Assembly: GCF_036014215.1 (NCBI RefSeq)
Contig: NZ_CP107921.1
Span: forward strand, 4,460,001-4,524,000
DNA length: 64,000 bases
Origin: Streptomyces sp. NBC_00440
GTDB taxonomy: Bacteria; Actinomycetota; Actinomycetes; Streptomycetales; Streptomycetaceae
Reading direction: 5' to 3'
The notes beneath the pieces are model-generated. The model was given only the letters and a program-made list of their open reading frames with translations, did not search any database and had not been told where the DNA came from. Positions 35,542 through 45,681 of this stretch are shown piece after piece. A program made the position numbers and the translations under genes. Numbering within the stretch: the first letter of the stretch is position 1; the number at the start of each line of letters is the position of its first letter.

Positions 35542-35670
35542 ACCACCGTGTTTGCCCGTGCCTCATGGTCGGTAATCGCGTCCCACGGGGCCAATTGGCC
35601 TATGCGTCAGGCATTTGGCTGTTCGTAGGACAAGCGTTCCTGTGCGGTCGCGGGCGAGGCCGGGCTGAGG

Positions 35671-36597
35671 TCAGCGGTCGGGCTCGGGGTCCTTCAGCCA
35701 GTTGATGAGCTCCGCCGAGAACGCCTCGGGGTCCTCCTCCTGGGGAAAGTGTCCAAGGCCGTCGAACAGCCGCCAGCGGTACGGCGCTTCGACGTACTGC
35801 CCCGACCCCGCCGCGCTGCGGGTGCGCATCACCGGGTCGAGCGATCCGTGCAGATGCAGTGTCGGCACCCGCACCGGACGCTTCATCCGGCGGTTGAACT
35901 GAATGCCGTCAGGCCGCGCCAGCGACCGCACCATCCAGCGGTACGGCTCGATGGAGCAGTGCGCCGTGGACGGGATCGACATGGCGCGCCGGTACGTCTC
36001 CACGGCGTCCTCGTCCGGCCGGACGGGCCCGGACCATTCGCGTACCAGCTCACCGACCAGCGCCGCGTCGTCGGCGACGAGCTGCCGCTCCGGCAGCCAC
36101 GGCCGCTGGAAGCCCCAGACATACGAACCGGCCCGGGACTGCGAGAAGTCGGAGAGCATCGCCGAGCGCCAGCGGCGGGGGTGCGGCATTGAGGACACGG
36201 CGAGCCTGCGCACCAGCTTGGGCCGCATCACGGCCGCCGTCCACGCCAGATATCCGCCCAGGTCGTGCCCGACGAGCGCGGCGTCCGGCTCCCCGAGGGA
36301 GCGGATCACTCCGGTGACGTCGAGGGCCAGGTTGGCGGGGTCGTACCCCCTGGGCGTGCGGTCGCTGCCGCCCACGCCCCGCAGATCCATCGCGACGGCC
36401 CGGAAACCGGCGTCGGCGAGCGCGGTCAGCTGATGACGCCAGGTCCACCAGAACTGCGGAAAGCCGTGCAACAGCAGCACCAGTGGCCCGTCACCGGCCT
36501 CCGTGATGTGGAAGCGCGCGCCGTTCGCGGCGACATCGCGGTGGGTCCAGGGCCCGTCGATCCGTACAACGGAGCCCATTTCGGCAGAAGCGGTCAT
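35671..36597 (-). CDS. Alpha/beta hydrolase, epoxide hydrolase-like (EphE type)
   Basis: A 308-residue alpha/beta hydrolase. The oxyanion-hole motif LLLHGFPQFWWTWRHQL and nucleophile-elbow Asp in ALVGHDLGGYLAW are those of epoxide hydrolases; the C-terminal His lies in GLGHFPQEEDPE. A charge-relay acid and lid tyrosines are expected in between. It overlaps the upstream holin-like gene by 4 bases. The order protease / hydrolase / holin-like matches Rv3671c-Rv3669 of Mycobacterium, where the hydrolase is EphE. Confidence 0.9.
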   Translation of the reverse strand: MTASAEMGSVVRIDGPWTHRDVAANGARFHITEAGDGPLVLLLHGFPQFWWTWRHQLTALADAGFRAVAMDLRGVGGSDRTPRGYDPANLALDVTGVIRSLGEPDAALVGHDLGGYLAWTAAVMRPKLVRRLAVSSMPHPRRWRSAMLSDFSQSRAGSYVWGFQRPWLPERQLVADDAALVGELVREWSGPVRPDEDAVETYRRAMSIPSTAHCSIEPYRWMVRSLARPDGIQFNRRMKRPVRVPTLHLHGSLDPVMRTRSAAGSGQYVEAPYRWRLFDGLGHFPQEEDPEAFSAELINWLKDPEPDR

Positions 36598-37112
36598 GCC
36601 GACGAGCGTGCCACAGCTGACGGCTCGCCGATGACCGCGAGGGGGGCATCCGCGGGGACCAGCACGGCCGCCTTGTCGAGGGACGGGCGGGGGTGCGGCC
36701 TGACGCCCTGGATGACAGCCGCCGTCTCCTTGGCGGATGCGACGACCTTCTGCGGGCCCTTGCCCTTCTTGGCCTTCTTGAAGAAGACCATCCCGATCAG
36801 TCCGAGGATCAGGGCCACCAGCACATTCGCGGCGAAGGACAGGACGAAGCAGATCGCCAGGTTCCAGTGGCTCCAGGTCCGGATGCCGTAGGCGAGGGCG
36901 AAGCTCAGCATCGGCAGGGAGAAGAGGAGCACGATCCCGGCCGCCATGAACGCGCCGCTGCCGACGGCGCCCCGCTTGACGTCCTGGCGGAGCTCGGCCT
37001 TGGCCAGGGCGATTTCATCGTGCACCAGGGCGGACATCTCGGCGGTCGCCGAGGCAACCAGCTGACCGAGACTGCGGTCGGCGGTGCCGGCCGGGCTGCT
37101 GGGGTGGCTCAT
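36594..37112 (-). CDS. Phage-holin-superfamily/DUF1469 membrane protein
   Basis: A 172-residue protein with an N-terminal amphipathic helix region (LGQLVASATAEMSALVHDEIALAKAEL), typical of the holin_superfamily 6 / DUF1469 group, then two membrane helices (about residues 52-115) and a basic KKAKKGKGPQK stretch. Not a real phage holin: it is a conserved actinobacterial membrane protein of unknown role. The ATGA overlap with the hydrolase shows coupling. Confidence 0.88.
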   Translation of the reverse strand: MSHPSSPAGTADRSLGQLVASATAEMSALVHDEIALAKAELRQDVKRGAVGSGAFMAAGIVLLFSLPMLSFALAYGIRTWSHWNLAICFVLSFAANVLVALILGLIGMVFFKKAKKGKGPQKVVASAKETAAVIQGVRPHPRPSLDKAAVLVPADAPLAVIGEPSAVARSSA

Positions 37113-37213
37113 CGCTGAATCCCTCTTCTCTTGCGCGAGCGTTCGTCTGTACGAGCGGTCATCCGCGCGGCATCGTCATGGGCGTCGCCGAGTGCGTCGC
37201 CGTGTGTGTCATG

Positions 37214-37269
37214 CCGGTCGTCCCGGTCGGCACGGTCGTCCCGGTCATCCTGGTCGTCACGGTCGTCAC
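37214..37269. repeat. CGGTCGTCC-type short repeats
   Basis: Several imperfect copies of GGTCGTCCCGGTC / GGTCGTCAC lie in the 190-base gap between nhaA and the holin-like gene. Minus-strand translation gives Asp/Arg repeats; I do not call a gene. Confidence 0.5.
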
Positions 37270-37301
37270 AAACGGTCTGTCCGGAGTGATCTGACTTCAG
37301 A

Positions 37302-38792
37302 TCATGCCGGACGGTCCTCGTCCTCGCTTGCTGCCCCCGCCCGTTCGGCGAGACGGCGGTGCTCGGCCGCCTTCCCCTCAAGGATCGCAGCCATGCGCAG
37401 ATGGTGCGCGGCTTCGTCCTCCTCGTAGATGTCGGGGATCCCGTCGTGGTCCTCGTCGCGCTCCTCCTCGTCGCACAGGACCCGGTACCGGCGGTCGCGC
37501 ATTCTGAGCAGTACGGACGAGAGGGCGGCGGCGATCACCGAGCCCAGCAGCACCGATGCCTTGATCTCGGCGGTCGTCGTGGGGTCCCCGGCGAAGGCCA
37601 GCTCCCCGATGAGGAGCGAGACGGTGAAGCCGATCCCGGCGAGGGAGGCCACCGCGAACACATCGGCCCATGCCAGGTCCTTGTTGAGCTCGGCCTTGGT
37701 GAAGCGGGCGGTCAGCCACGTACCGCCGAAGATGCCGACCGCCTTGCCGACGACCAGGCCCAGGACGACGCCCAGCGTCTCCGGCCTGCTGAACACGTCG
37801 GCGAGCGCCCGGCCGGACACCGAGACCCCGGCGGAGAACAGCGCGAACAGCGGTACGGCGAGGCCCGCCGAGAACGGCCGCACCAAATGCTCGATGTGCT
37901 CTCCCGGGGAGTACCGCTCCCCCTCGCGGCGGGTGCAGCGGAGCATCAGCCCCATGGCGACACCGGCGATGGTGGCGTGCACGCCGCTGTTGTACATCAG
38001 CCCCCAGATGACCAGTCCGAGCGGGACGTAGATGTACCAGCCGTGTACGTCGAAGCGCAGCAGCAGCCAGAAGACGGCCAGACCGGCCACCGCACCGCCG
38101 AGCGCCGCGAAGTTGATGTCGCTGGTGAAGAACACCGCGATGATCAGAATCGCGAAGAGGTCGTCGACGACGGCCAGCGTGAGGAGGAAGGCGCGCAGGG
38201 CGGAGGGGAGCGAGGTCCCGATGACCGCGAGGACAGCGAGCGCGAAGGCGATGTCGGTGGCGGTCGGTACGGCCCAGCCGCCCAGCGAACCGCCGCCGAC
38301 GACGTTGACCAGCGCGTACACCAGCGCCGGTACCGCCATCCCGCACACCGCCGCGATGACCGGCAGCGCGGCGGCTTTCGGATCGCGCAGCTCACCCGCG
38401 ACCATCTCGCGCTTCAGCTCGATCCCGGCGACGAAGAAGAAGACGGCGATCAGCCCGTCGGCCGCCCAGTGCTGGACGGAGAGGTGCAGACCGATGGCGC
38501 CCGGCCCCAGATGGAAGTGGCTGACAGTGGCGTAACTGCTGCTCAACGGGGTGTTCGCCCAGACGAGGGCGGCAATGGCGGCGACGAGGAGGAGCAGGCC
38601 TCCGACCGTCTCGGCGCGCAGTGCGTCAGCGAGATAAGTCCGTTCGGGGAGCGGGAGCCGCCCCAGGAACGACGTGGGCCCCGAGCGCTGCGACGCTGAT
38701 GGGTCCTGCGACGCTGGTTGGTCCTGCGGCTCGGGCTGGTTCTTCGAATCGGGCTCGGGCTCGGGCTTGGGCTTCGGGGCGGGCGCGGTCAC
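37302..38792 (-). CDS. nhaA: Na+/H+ antiporter NhaA
   Basis: A 496-residue sodium/proton antiporter of the inner membrane with about 12 helices. Family signatures: FFFVAGIELKREMVAGEL, WAVPTATDIAFALAVL and the essential Asp pair in LAVVDDLFAILIIAVFF. The N-terminus has an extra Pro/Glu/Lys-rich tail (about 40 residues), and the C-terminus a long acidic/charged extension (EEERDEDHDGIPDIYEED) with a Ca-binding-like DEDHDGIPD pattern. GTG at 38792 has GGAGG upstream. Present in the same slot in Streptomyces coelicolor by recollection. Confidence 0.93.
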   Translation of the reverse strand: MTAPAPKPKPEPEPDSKNQPEPQDQPASQDPSASQRSGPTSFLGRLPLPERTYLADALRAETVGGLLLLVAAIAALVWANTPLSSSYATVSHFHLGPGAIGLHLSVQHWAADGLIAVFFFVAGIELKREMVAGELRDPKAAALPVIAAVCGMAVPALVYALVNVVGGGSLGGWAVPTATDIAFALAVLAVIGTSLPSALRAFLLTLAVVDDLFAILIIAVFFTSDINFAALGGAVAGLAVFWLLLRFDVHGWYIYVPLGLVIWGLMYNSGVHATIAGVAMGLMLRCTRREGERYSPGEHIEHLVRPFSAGLAVPLFALFSAGVSVSGRALADVFSRPETLGVVLGLVVGKAVGIFGGTWLTARFTKAELNKDLAWADVFAVASLAGIGFTVSLLIGELAFAGDPTTTAEIKASVLLGSVIAAALSSVLLRMRDRRYRVLCDEEERDEDHDGIPDIYEEDEAAHHLRMAAILEGKAAEHRRLAERAGAASEDEDRPA

Positions 38793-39000
38793 GCGGGGGA
38801 CCTCCGGTCAGGTGGACAGCACAGAACACATGCCGACCAGACTTCCCGGCGCACCCGTTTACCTATTTCGTCTGCCTCTACGTTATCCGAGGCGGGGCTG
38901 GGCTGTGGGCGGTCTGTTTCCAGAGGCCCAGAGGCGGTGCGGCTCGGCGGGGTGGCAGGGAGCATCCGGTGATCGTCTCTTCGCCACCTTACGGACAGAA
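38793..39000. other. nhaA promoter region, no gene
   Basis: Sequence between nhaA and the acs terminator hairpin; nothing coding is supported. Confidence 0.4.
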
Positions 39001-39031
39001 CGCCGGACGGGCATATCAAGCCCGTCCGGCG
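39001..39031 (-). terminator. 12-bp hairpin downstream of acs
   Basis: The stem CGCCGGACGGGC / GCCCGTCCGGCG has a 7-base loop (ATATCAA). It lies 160 bases past the acs stop on the minus strand. Confidence 0.6.
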
Positions 39032-39129
39032 CTCCGATGCCCCCTGCCGGCCCGTACTCACACTGCTACGCGCGCTGCTGAGGGTCCTGCTGTCCTGCTT
39101 GTCCTGCTGCTGTGCTGCTCCCGGGCCCT

Positions 39130-39161
39130 GTTGAGTTGAACCAACGTTGAGTTGAACCAAC
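39130..39161. repeat. Tandem 16-bp repeat
   Basis: GTTGAGTTGAACCAAC is repeated twice without mismatch just after the acs stop. Confidence 0.8.
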
Positions 39162-39191
39162 GTCGAACTGGCTCTGTCCCCGGGCTCCGGC

Positions 39192-41147
39192 TCAGTCCTC
39201 GCTGGAGGCGCTCGGCAGCTTCGTCTGGATCAGGCCCATCACCGAGGCGTCGGTGAGTGTGGAGACGTCACCCAGCTCGCGGTCCTCTGCGATGTCACGC
39301 AGCAGACGCCGCATGATCTTCCCGGACCGGGTCTTGGGCAGCTCGGCCACCGGCAGGACCCGCTTCGGCTTGGCAATCGGCCCCAGCACCGCGCCCACGT
39401 GGTTGCGCAGCTCCGCCGAGAGGTCCGCCGATTCCTCCGCCGTGCCCCGCAGGATCACGAAGGCGACGATCGACTGACCTGTCGTCTCGTCGGCAGCGCC
39501 CACGACCGCCGCTTCGGCGACGGCCGGGTGCGAGACGAGCGCCGACTCGACCTCGGTGGTCGAGATGTTGTGCCCGGACACCAGCATCACGTCGTCCACC
39601 CGGCCGAGCAGCCAGAGGTCGCCGTCCGTGTCCTTCTTCGCACCGTCACCCGCGAAGTACTTGCCCTCGAAACGCGACCAGTAGGTGTCGATGAAGCGCT
39701 GGTCGTCGCCCCAGACCGTGCGGAGCATCGAGGGCCACGGCTCGGTGATGACCAGATAGCCGCCGCCTCCGTCCGGTACCTCGCGCGCCTCGTCGTCGAC
39801 GACCGTCGCTGAGATGCCCGGCAGCGCGCGCTGCGCGGATCCCGGCTTGGTCTCGGTCACCCCGGGCAGCGGCGAGATCATCATCGCGCCGGTCTCGGTC
39901 TGCCACCAGGTGTCCACGATCGGGCACTTGTCGGCGCCGATGTTCTTCCGGTACCACATCCAGGCCTCGGGGTTGATCGGCTCACCGACCGACCCGAGGA
40001 CCCGCAGCGAGGACAGGTCGAACTTGGCGGGGATGTCGTCTCCCCACTTCATGAACGTACGGATCGCGGTCGGCGCCGTGTAGAGGATCGAGACGCCGTA
40101 CTTCTGGACGATCTCCCAGAACCGGCCCTGGTGCGGGGTGTCCGGGGTGCCCTCGTAGATGACCTGGGTCGCGCCGTTGGCCAGCGGTCCGTACGTGATG
40201 TAGGAGTGGCCGGTCACCCAGCCGATGTCGGCCGTGCACCAGTAGACGTCCGTCTCCGGCTTGAGGTCGAAGACCGCGTGGTGGGTGTACGCCGCCTGGG
40301 TGAGATAGCCGCCGGACGTGTGCAGGATGCCCTTCGGCTTACCCGTCGTGCCCGAGGTGTAGAGGATGAACAGCGGGTGCTCGGCGCCGAACGCCTCGGG
40401 GGTGTGCTCGGTGGACTGGCGCCCCACGAACTCGTCCCACCAGACGTCCCGGCCCTCGGTCCACGCCGTGTCCTGGCCGGTGCGCCGGACCACGAGGACG
40501 TGCTCGACCTGCGGGCACTTCGCCACGGCCTCGTCGATCGCGGGCTTGAGCGCGGACGGCTTCCCGCGCCGGTAGCCGCCGTCGGCGGTGATGACGAGCT
40601 TGGCGTCGGCGTCCTGGATACGGGAGGCGACGGCGTCGGCGGAGAAGCCGCCGAAGACCACCGAGTGCGCGGCGCCGACCCGGGCGCAGGCGAGCATCGC
40701 CACGACGGCTTCGGCGATCATCGGCATGTAGACGGCGACCCGGTCGCCCTTGACGACGCCCAACTCGGCGAGGGCGTTCGCGGCCTGCGACACCTCGTCC
40801 TTGAGCTGCGCGTAGGTGATCGACCGGCTGTCTCCGGGCTCACCTTCGAAGTGGATGGCGACGCGGTCGCCGTTGCCGGCCTCGACGTGCCGGTCCACGC
40901 AGTTGTACGCGACGTTGAGCTCACCGTCGGCGAACCACTTCGCGAACGGCGGGTTCGACCAGTCGAGCGTCTCGGTGGGCTCGGTGGCCCAGGTCAGCCG
41001 CCGGGCCTGCTCGGCCCAGAAGCCCAGCCGGTCCGCTGCCGCCTGCTCGTACGCCGCCGCTGTGACGTTGGCGTTCGCGGCCAGCTCGGTGGGCGGCGCG
41101 AAGCGTCGCTCCTCCTTGAGCAGGTTGGCCAAGCTTTCGTTGCTCAC
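39192..41147 (-). CDS. acsA: Acetyl-CoA synthetase
   Basis: A 651-residue AMP-forming acetate-CoA ligase: acetate + ATP + CoA gives acetyl-CoA. Motifs: [17 protein letters not shown] (P-loop), [26 protein letters not shown] and the regulatory lysine in [13 protein letters not shown], which is acetylated in this family. Length matches bacterial Acs (about 650). GTG at 41147 is chosen with AAAGGGCGA upstream; a longer start is less likely. In Streptomyces and Mycobacterium an acs gene occupies this position. Confidence 0.96.
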   Translation of the reverse strand: MSNESLANLLKEERRFAPPTELAANANVTAAAYEQAAADRLGFWAEQARRLTWATEPTETLDWSNPPFAKWFADGELNVAYNCVDRHVEAGNGDRVAIHFEGEPGDSRSITYAQLKDEVSQAANALAELGVVKGDRVAVYMPMIAEAVVAMLACARVGAAHSVVFGGFSADAVASRIQDADAKLVITADGGYRRGKPSALKPAIDEAVAKCPQVEHVLVVRRTGQDTAWTEGRDVWWDEFVGRQSTEHTPEAFGAEHPLFILYTSGTTGKPKGILHTSGGYLTQAAYTHHAVFDLKPETDVYWCTADIGWVTGHSYITYGPLANGATQVIYEGTPDTPHQGRFWEIVQKYGVSILYTAPTAIRTFMKWGDDIPAKFDLSSLRVLGSVGEPINPEAWMWYRKNIGADKCPIVDTWWQTETGAMMISPLPGVTETKPGSAQRALPGISATVVDDEAREVPDGGGGYLVITEPWPSMLRTVWGDDQRFIDTYWSRFEGKYFAGDGAKKDTDGDLWLLGRVDDVMLVSGHNISTTEVESALVSHPAVAEAAVVGAADETTGQSIVAFVILRGTAEESADLSAELRNHVGAVLGPIAKPKRVLPVAELPKTRSGKIMRRLLRDIAEDRELGDVSTLTDASVMGLIQTKLPSASSED

Positions 41148-41402
41148 GAGATCGCCCTTTCGACAAAGCCTTGTGTCCCAGCTCATAGCTCATCAGCCCG
41201 TAAGCCACTCTGACAAGGGCTCACGCGAATCAATTGGTTTAGACCTCTATGGCTGGGAGCGGGCAGAGGCTCCTTCCGGTGCGGTTCTGAGGGGTTCTGC
41301 GGCGGCTCTTCGGCGGGGCGTGCGCGATCAGGAACGGTTACGGGTGTTTGTGGGCCATATGGGCCGGGAGGAGATCCAGTGGCACATCACACACAAAACC
41401 CG
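41148..41402. other. Intergenic, acs promoter
   Basis: 255 bases without a gene; the acs promoter and the end of the SulP transcript lie here. Confidence 0.35.
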
Positions 41403-44087
41403 TCAGGCGGGAGCCACCTGGGCGAAGACTCCGTCCAGCTCATGAGAGTCGGTGAGCAGATACGCCTGAGCCTCGCCGACGTGGAAGTACATGCCGTGCA
41501 GCTCCAGCGTGCCTTCCGCGAGCCGGCGCGCCACCGATTCGTGCGCCCTCAAATGCTCCAGCTGCTGGATCACATTGGTCAGGCAGAGCTGCTCCACCGC
41601 GTCGGCCGGCATCCGCCCGGAGATCCGGGCCCAGGAGTGATGACGGCTCAGCATCCGGTCCAGACTGGGCTGCCCATGCCGCAACCATCGCCGTAGAGGT
41701 GTGCTCGCCGCGCTGGAGGTGGAGGTGGAGGTGCCAGTAGGGGTGGAGGGGGCGTCTGGTGGGTCGTTCAGGAGAGCAGTCATGGCACCGCAGCCGGAGT
41801 GCCCGCAGACAGTGATCGACTCGACTCTCAGAATGTCGACCGCGTACTCGATCGCAGCCGCCACCGAGTCGTCGGAAGCCTCCGCGCCGGGCAGCGGTAC
41901 GAAATTGCCCACGTTCCGCACCGTGAACAGATCTCCGGGACCGCTCGATGTGATCATGCTGGTCACCAGCCGGGAATCGGCGCAGGTGAGAAAGAGCTGC
42001 GAAGGCTGCTGGCCCTCCCGGGCGAGACGCGCCAGTTCGTCCCGCACCAGGGGAGCGGTGTCACGCTGGAACGAGCTCAGGCCACTGGCCAGTTGACGGC
42101 TCCCCGGCCGCTGGGACGCGGCGGATGCAGCGGACGCCGTGGGCGTGACGGGCGCGATGGGCGTGACGGGCGTGACGGGCGGGGCGGACGCAGTGGCGGA
42201 GGTGCCGTCCTGGACCGCGGGGGAGTGGGGTTCATGGGCGATTGGGGTGGTGGCGTGGGGCATCGTCTTCTCCGGCGTGGTGGCTGGATGTACTGCGGTA
42301 CGCGGTGCTGCCGAGCGGGACGTTGTACTGGGAAGGGCGGACCCGGGGCCGGACCGAGGGGCGGGGTCGGAGTCGGAGCCGGGCGGGCCGGAGTCGGGCG
42401 GGCCGGCCATGGAGGCCGGGCCGCCGGTGCCCGCCGAGTCGAGCGCGCGGTCATTGCAGTGGTGGTTGCGCCAGGGCGTCCAGGGGCGGCAGCAGGTGTG
42501 GGCTGCGGATGTCGGCTCGACGATCCGGCTGGCTGTCCTGCCTGTCCTGCCTGTCACATCGACTGTGCCGCCCTGGGCGACATGCGCCTCCTGCCAGTGC
42601 TGGAGCGTCTCGTACGCCGCGTGGTCCATGAACGAACCGTCCAGCTCCACCACCGCGTTCGCCCCTGGCGGGATCTGCCCGAGTGTCCGGCTCAGGCGGG
42701 GCACGGCCAGAAACGTCAACTGCCCGCGTGCCCGCAGCCGATGGGTGCCACTGTCGTCATGAAGAGTGATCCGGGTTCTGGTCAGCCGGTGCAGGGCGGT
42801 GCCGACCGCGACGGCGATTCCGACCGTGACCCCCTCCAGTACACCGAAGCCCACGACACCGGCGACCGTGGCCCCGTACGCCGGGAACTCCCGGTGCCGG
42901 TGGACGTTGCGGATGTGCGCGTAACTCACCATCTGGAGGCCGACCACCATGACGAGAGCGGCCAGCGCGGCCAGCGGCATCCATTCCAGGACGCCGACCA
43001 GCAGTCCTGCGGCGAGCAGCATCCACACGCCGTGCAGCACGGTGGAGGTGCGGCCGGTGGCTCCCGCCCGGACATTCGCGGTGCCGCGCACCGCTCCGCC
43101 GGACACCGGCAAGCCGCCGAGCAGCCCGGACACGGTGTTGGCGATGCCCTGACCGCGCAGTTCGCGGTCGAGGTCGGCGCGTCTGCCGGTGTCTCCGGGG
43201 CGGTCAGCGGTCAGCTTGTCCACGGCCATTGCCGACAACAGCGACTCAAGACTCGCCACCAGCATCACGGTGAACACGGCGCCGAGCAGGCCGAGTACCG
43301 GACCATGCGGCAGTTCGGGCAGAGCGTGCGCCTTCCAGGACGGGAGATCGACGCGCGCGATACCGGGCGCGGCGACGGCGGCCAGCGCGGTGGCCGCCGC
43401 GACCGAGGCAAGGGCTGCGGGGATTCTGCGCAGCGCCCGTCCCGCTCGACCGGGAATTCGCGGCCACAGCACCAATACAGCGATGGTGAGCAGGCCGATC
43501 AGCGGTGCGGCCGGAGCGACGCGGGCGAATTGCCCGGGCAGGGCAAGGGCATTGGCGACGGCCGAACTCTGGGGTGTACCGCCGAGCACGATATGGAGTT
43601 GGGCGAGCGCGATGGCGACACCGATGCCGGCGAGAGTGCCGTGCACGATCGCCGGGGAGACGGCGAGCGCGCTGCGGGCGGTGCGCAGCGAGCCCAGGAC
43701 CAGCTGGAGCAGGCCCGCGCCGACGGTGATGGCGCAGGTCGTGCGCCAGCCGTAGTCCTGGATGAGTCCGGCCGTCACTACGGTCAGCCCGGCTGAGGGG
43801 CCGCTGACCTGGAGCGCGGAGCCTCCGAGCAGTCCGGCGACGATGCCGCCGACGGCCGCTGCGAGCAGCCCGGCTTCGAGGGGGGCGCCGATGGCGACGG
43901 CGAGCCCCAGGGACATGGGGACCGCGATCAGGAAGACCGTGATCGAGGCGGACAGATCGGCTCCCGAATTCCGGAAGCGGGGGCGATGGCCGTCTCCGCC
44001 GGGTGGCGGCCTGCGCGAGGGGCGGACGCGAGTGCTGGGTGAGTAGTCGGAAGGGTTCTCGGTACGGGTGGGGACGCAGGCAGGCAT
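41403..44087 (-). CDS. SulP anion transporter-beta-carbonic anhydrase fusion
   Basis: An 894-residue fusion. Residues about 40-420: SulP transporter with about 10-12 helices (SITVFLIAVPMSLGLAVAIG, QVSGPSAGLTVVTAG). About 425-500: STAS domain (VVELDGSFMDHAAYETLQHW). About 510-650: a Pro/Ser/Thr-rich linker. About 655-894: beta-carbonic anhydrase with zinc ligands C702 and the CADSR dyad (D704), H763 and C766 in CGHSGCGAM. A Ser/Thr insert interrupts the anhydrase after residue 770. It likely couples bicarbonate import with CO2 interconversion at the membrane. ATG at 44087; a TTG 13 codons upstream is possible. Fusion proteins of this type are known in actinobacteria. Confidence 0.92.
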   Translation of the reverse strand: MPACVPTRTENPSDYSPSTRVRPSRRPPPGGDGHRPRFRNSGADLSASITVFLIAVPMSLGLAVAIGAPLEAGLLAAAVGGIVAGLLGGSALQVSGPSAGLTVVTAGLIQDYGWRTTCAITVGAGLLQLVLGSLRTARSALAVSPAIVHGTLAGIGVAIALAQLHIVLGGTPQSSAVANALALPGQFARVAPAAPLIGLLTIAVLVLWPRIPGRAGRALRRIPAALASVAAATALAAVAAPGIARVDLPSWKAHALPELPHGPVLGLLGAVFTVMLVASLESLLSAMAVDKLTADRPGDTGRRADLDRELRGQGIANTVSGLLGGLPVSGGAVRGTANVRAGATGRTSTVLHGVWMLLAAGLLVGVLEWMPLAALAALVMVVGLQMVSYAHIRNVHRHREFPAYGATVAGVVGFGVLEGVTVGIAVAVGTALHRLTRTRITLHDDSGTHRLRARGQLTFLAVPRLSRTLGQIPPGANAVVELDGSFMDHAAYETLQHWQEAHVAQGGTVDVTGRTGRTASRIVEPTSAAHTCCRPWTPWRNHHCNDRALDSAGTGGPASMAGPPDSGPPGSDSDPAPRSGPGSALPSTTSRSAAPRTAVHPATTPEKTMPHATTPIAHEPHSPAVQDGTSATASAPPVTPVTPIAPVTPTASAASAASQRPGSRQLASGLSSFQRDTAPLVRDELARLAREGQQPSQLFLTCADSRLVTSMITSSGPGDLFTVRNVGNFVPLPGAEASDDSVAAAIEYAVDILRVESITVCGHSGCGAMTALLNDPPDAPSTPTGTSTSTSSAASTPLRRWLRHGQPSLDRMLSRHHSWARISGRMPADAVEQLCLTNVIQQLEHLRAHESVARRLAEGTLELHGMYFHVGEAQAYLLTDSHELDGVFAQVAPA

Positions 44088-44234
44088 GGTTCCCGTCTCT
44101 TCCGGGGCGACGCGGTCGCGGAACAAGTGGGGACGCGGCCGTGGGACACGGCGTGCAGCGGCGGGATTATCAACTCTCGGTAAATAGATCGTAATCCAGA
44201 GTAAAGGCCATGAATGGACATTCAGTGCAAATGG

Positions 44235-44251
44235 TCGAGTGGTTCACTCGA
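44235..44251. promoter_or_regulatory. Palindrome upstream of the SulP fusion
   Basis: TCGAGTG-GTT-CACTCGA is perfect over 7 bp per arm and lies 148 bases upstream of the SulP start in an AT-richer promoter stretch. It may be an operator. The remainder of 44088-44503 shows no supported gene. Confidence 0.4.
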
Positions 44252-44503
44252 TTCGGTGATTGAATAGCTTGACTGGACATCGGTTCGAATCGCTGTCGGT
44301 CCGTCAGGGCGTGGTGCGGATGTGACCGCGACGGGTGGGGTCAAGGCGGATGGAGCCGGGGCAGGAGCCGCTGCGGTTCGTTGTTCTACTCCGGGGCGGG
44401 TCAGGTCGTTCGTATCGAGACGCGCAGGTCCGAAGTCGCGAGGTGCCGGGAAGGTGCGGGTGGAGGCGACGGGGGGGTGCCGGGAGGGTGCCGGGCATGG
44501 GTC

Positions 44504-44548
44504 GGGGAGGGGCCGGGACGGGCTGTTCGCCCGTCCCAACCCCTCCCC
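44504..44548 (-). terminator. Composite 18-bp hairpin
   Basis: GGGGAGGGG-CC-GGGACGGGC / GCCCGTCCC-AA-CCCCTCCCC: two 9-bp stems separated by a 2x2 internal loop, with a 5-base loop. It lies 41 bases past the MinD-like stop. Confidence 0.7.
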
Positions 44549-44589
44549 GGTCCGTCCGGTCGGTCTCCGCGTCAGTCCTGGAGAGAGCC

Positions 44590-45579
44590 TCAGGAGGCGG
44601 TGCTGACCTCGGCGTACTGCTCACTGAGGACGAAGGCTGGGTCGACCTGGGAAGCCAGATCGGCACCCGTCCTCTCGTTCCCCCAGCTCGCCGCGTTCTT
44701 CAGATGGAAGTGCACCATCTGGCGCGTGTAGCGCTCCCAGTCGCGGTGCGCGTAGCTGTCCTCGGCGGCGTTCTGCAGGGACTGGAGTGCCAGCCGGTTT
44801 TCCGCTTCCAGCATCTCGAAGCGCGGCGGGCGGCCCTTCTCCATCGCGCGGACCCAGTCGGAGTGGCCGACGGTGACGAGCAGGTCGTCACCGGCCTCGG
44901 CGCGCAGGAACTCCAGATCGTCCGCGTCGCGCACCTTGTTGCCGACGACCTTCAGTGCGACGCCGAAGTCCCGTGCGTAGTCCTTGTACTGGCGGTAGAC
45001 GGAGATCCCCTTGCGGGTCGGCTCGGCCACCAGGAACGTCATGTCGAAGCGGGTGAACATGCCGGAGGCGAACGAGTCCGAGCCGGCTGTCATGTCGACG
45101 ACGACGAATTCCTCGGGCCCGTCGACCAGATGGTTCAGGCAGAGTTCGACCGCGCCGACCTTGGAGTGGTAGCAGGCGACGCCGAGATCCGACTCGGTGA
45201 ACGGCCCTGTCGCCATCAGCCTGATGTCGCCGTCGTCCAGTGCGACGTGACGGGCGCACGCGCCGTACACCGGATTGTCCTCGCGGATCCGGAGCAGCCG
45301 GGAGCCGGTGCCCGGCGGAGTCGTTTTGATCATCGTCTCGGCGGAGGCGATCCGGGGGTTGGAGCCGCGCAGGTACTCCTTGATCAGCGGAAGGTGCGCG
45401 CCCATCGCGGGCAGCGCGGCGGACTCCGCGTCGTCGAGACCGAGCGCGGCACCGAGGTGCTGGTTGATGTCGGCGTCCACAGCGAGGACGGGGGCCTCGT
45501 TGGCGGTCAGGTGGCGGATGAAGAGAGAGGACAGCGTGGTCTTGCCGCTGCCGCCCTTCCCTACGAAAGCGATCTTCAT
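44590..45579 (-). CDS. MinD/CooC-like P-loop ATPase
   Basis: A 329-residue deviant Walker ATPase: MKIAFVGKGGSGKTTLSSLFIRHL carries KGGxGKT, and later VLAVDADINQHL and VVVDMTAGSD fit the family. It resembles CooC/MinD-type proteins that insert metals or position complexes. No carbon-monoxide dehydrogenase or nickel enzyme genes are nearby. ATG at 45579 is used; a longer frame exists upstream but is not family-like. Divergent from the Fic-like gene by 102 bases. Confidence 0.88.
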   Translation of the reverse strand: MKIAFVGKGGSGKTTLSSLFIRHLTANEAPVLAVDADINQHLGAALGLDDAESAALPAMGAHLPLIKEYLRGSNPRIASAETMIKTTPPGTGSRLLRIREDNPVYGACARHVALDDGDIRLMATGPFTESDLGVACYHSKVGAVELCLNHLVDGPEEFVVVDMTAGSDSFASGMFTRFDMTFLVAEPTRKGISVYRQYKDYARDFGVALKVVGNKVRDADDLEFLRAEAGDDLLVTVGHSDWVRAMEKGRPPRFEMLEAENRLALQSLQNAAEDSYAHRDWERYTRQMVHFHLKNAASWGNERTGADLASQVDPAFVLSEQYAEVSTAS

Positions 45580-45681
45580 GTTCACAAAGGGTAGTGGGGT
45601 GAATGCGGTGCGTGGGTACGGTGAGTGAAGAAGACCACTCCAAGGTGGGGCGGCTGCTATGGACGCGTAGCCTCGCTTCCT

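Noticed and set aside
36594..37112. Phage holin as evidence of a prophage
   Set aside because: No phage genes are nearby; this is the conserved actinobacterial DUF1469-like membrane protein in its usual place.
37109..37381. 90-residue Asp/Arg repeat protein on the minus strand
   Set aside because: It arises from CGGTCGTCC-type repeats between nhaA and the holin-like gene; starts inside nhaA's end and has no ribosome site.
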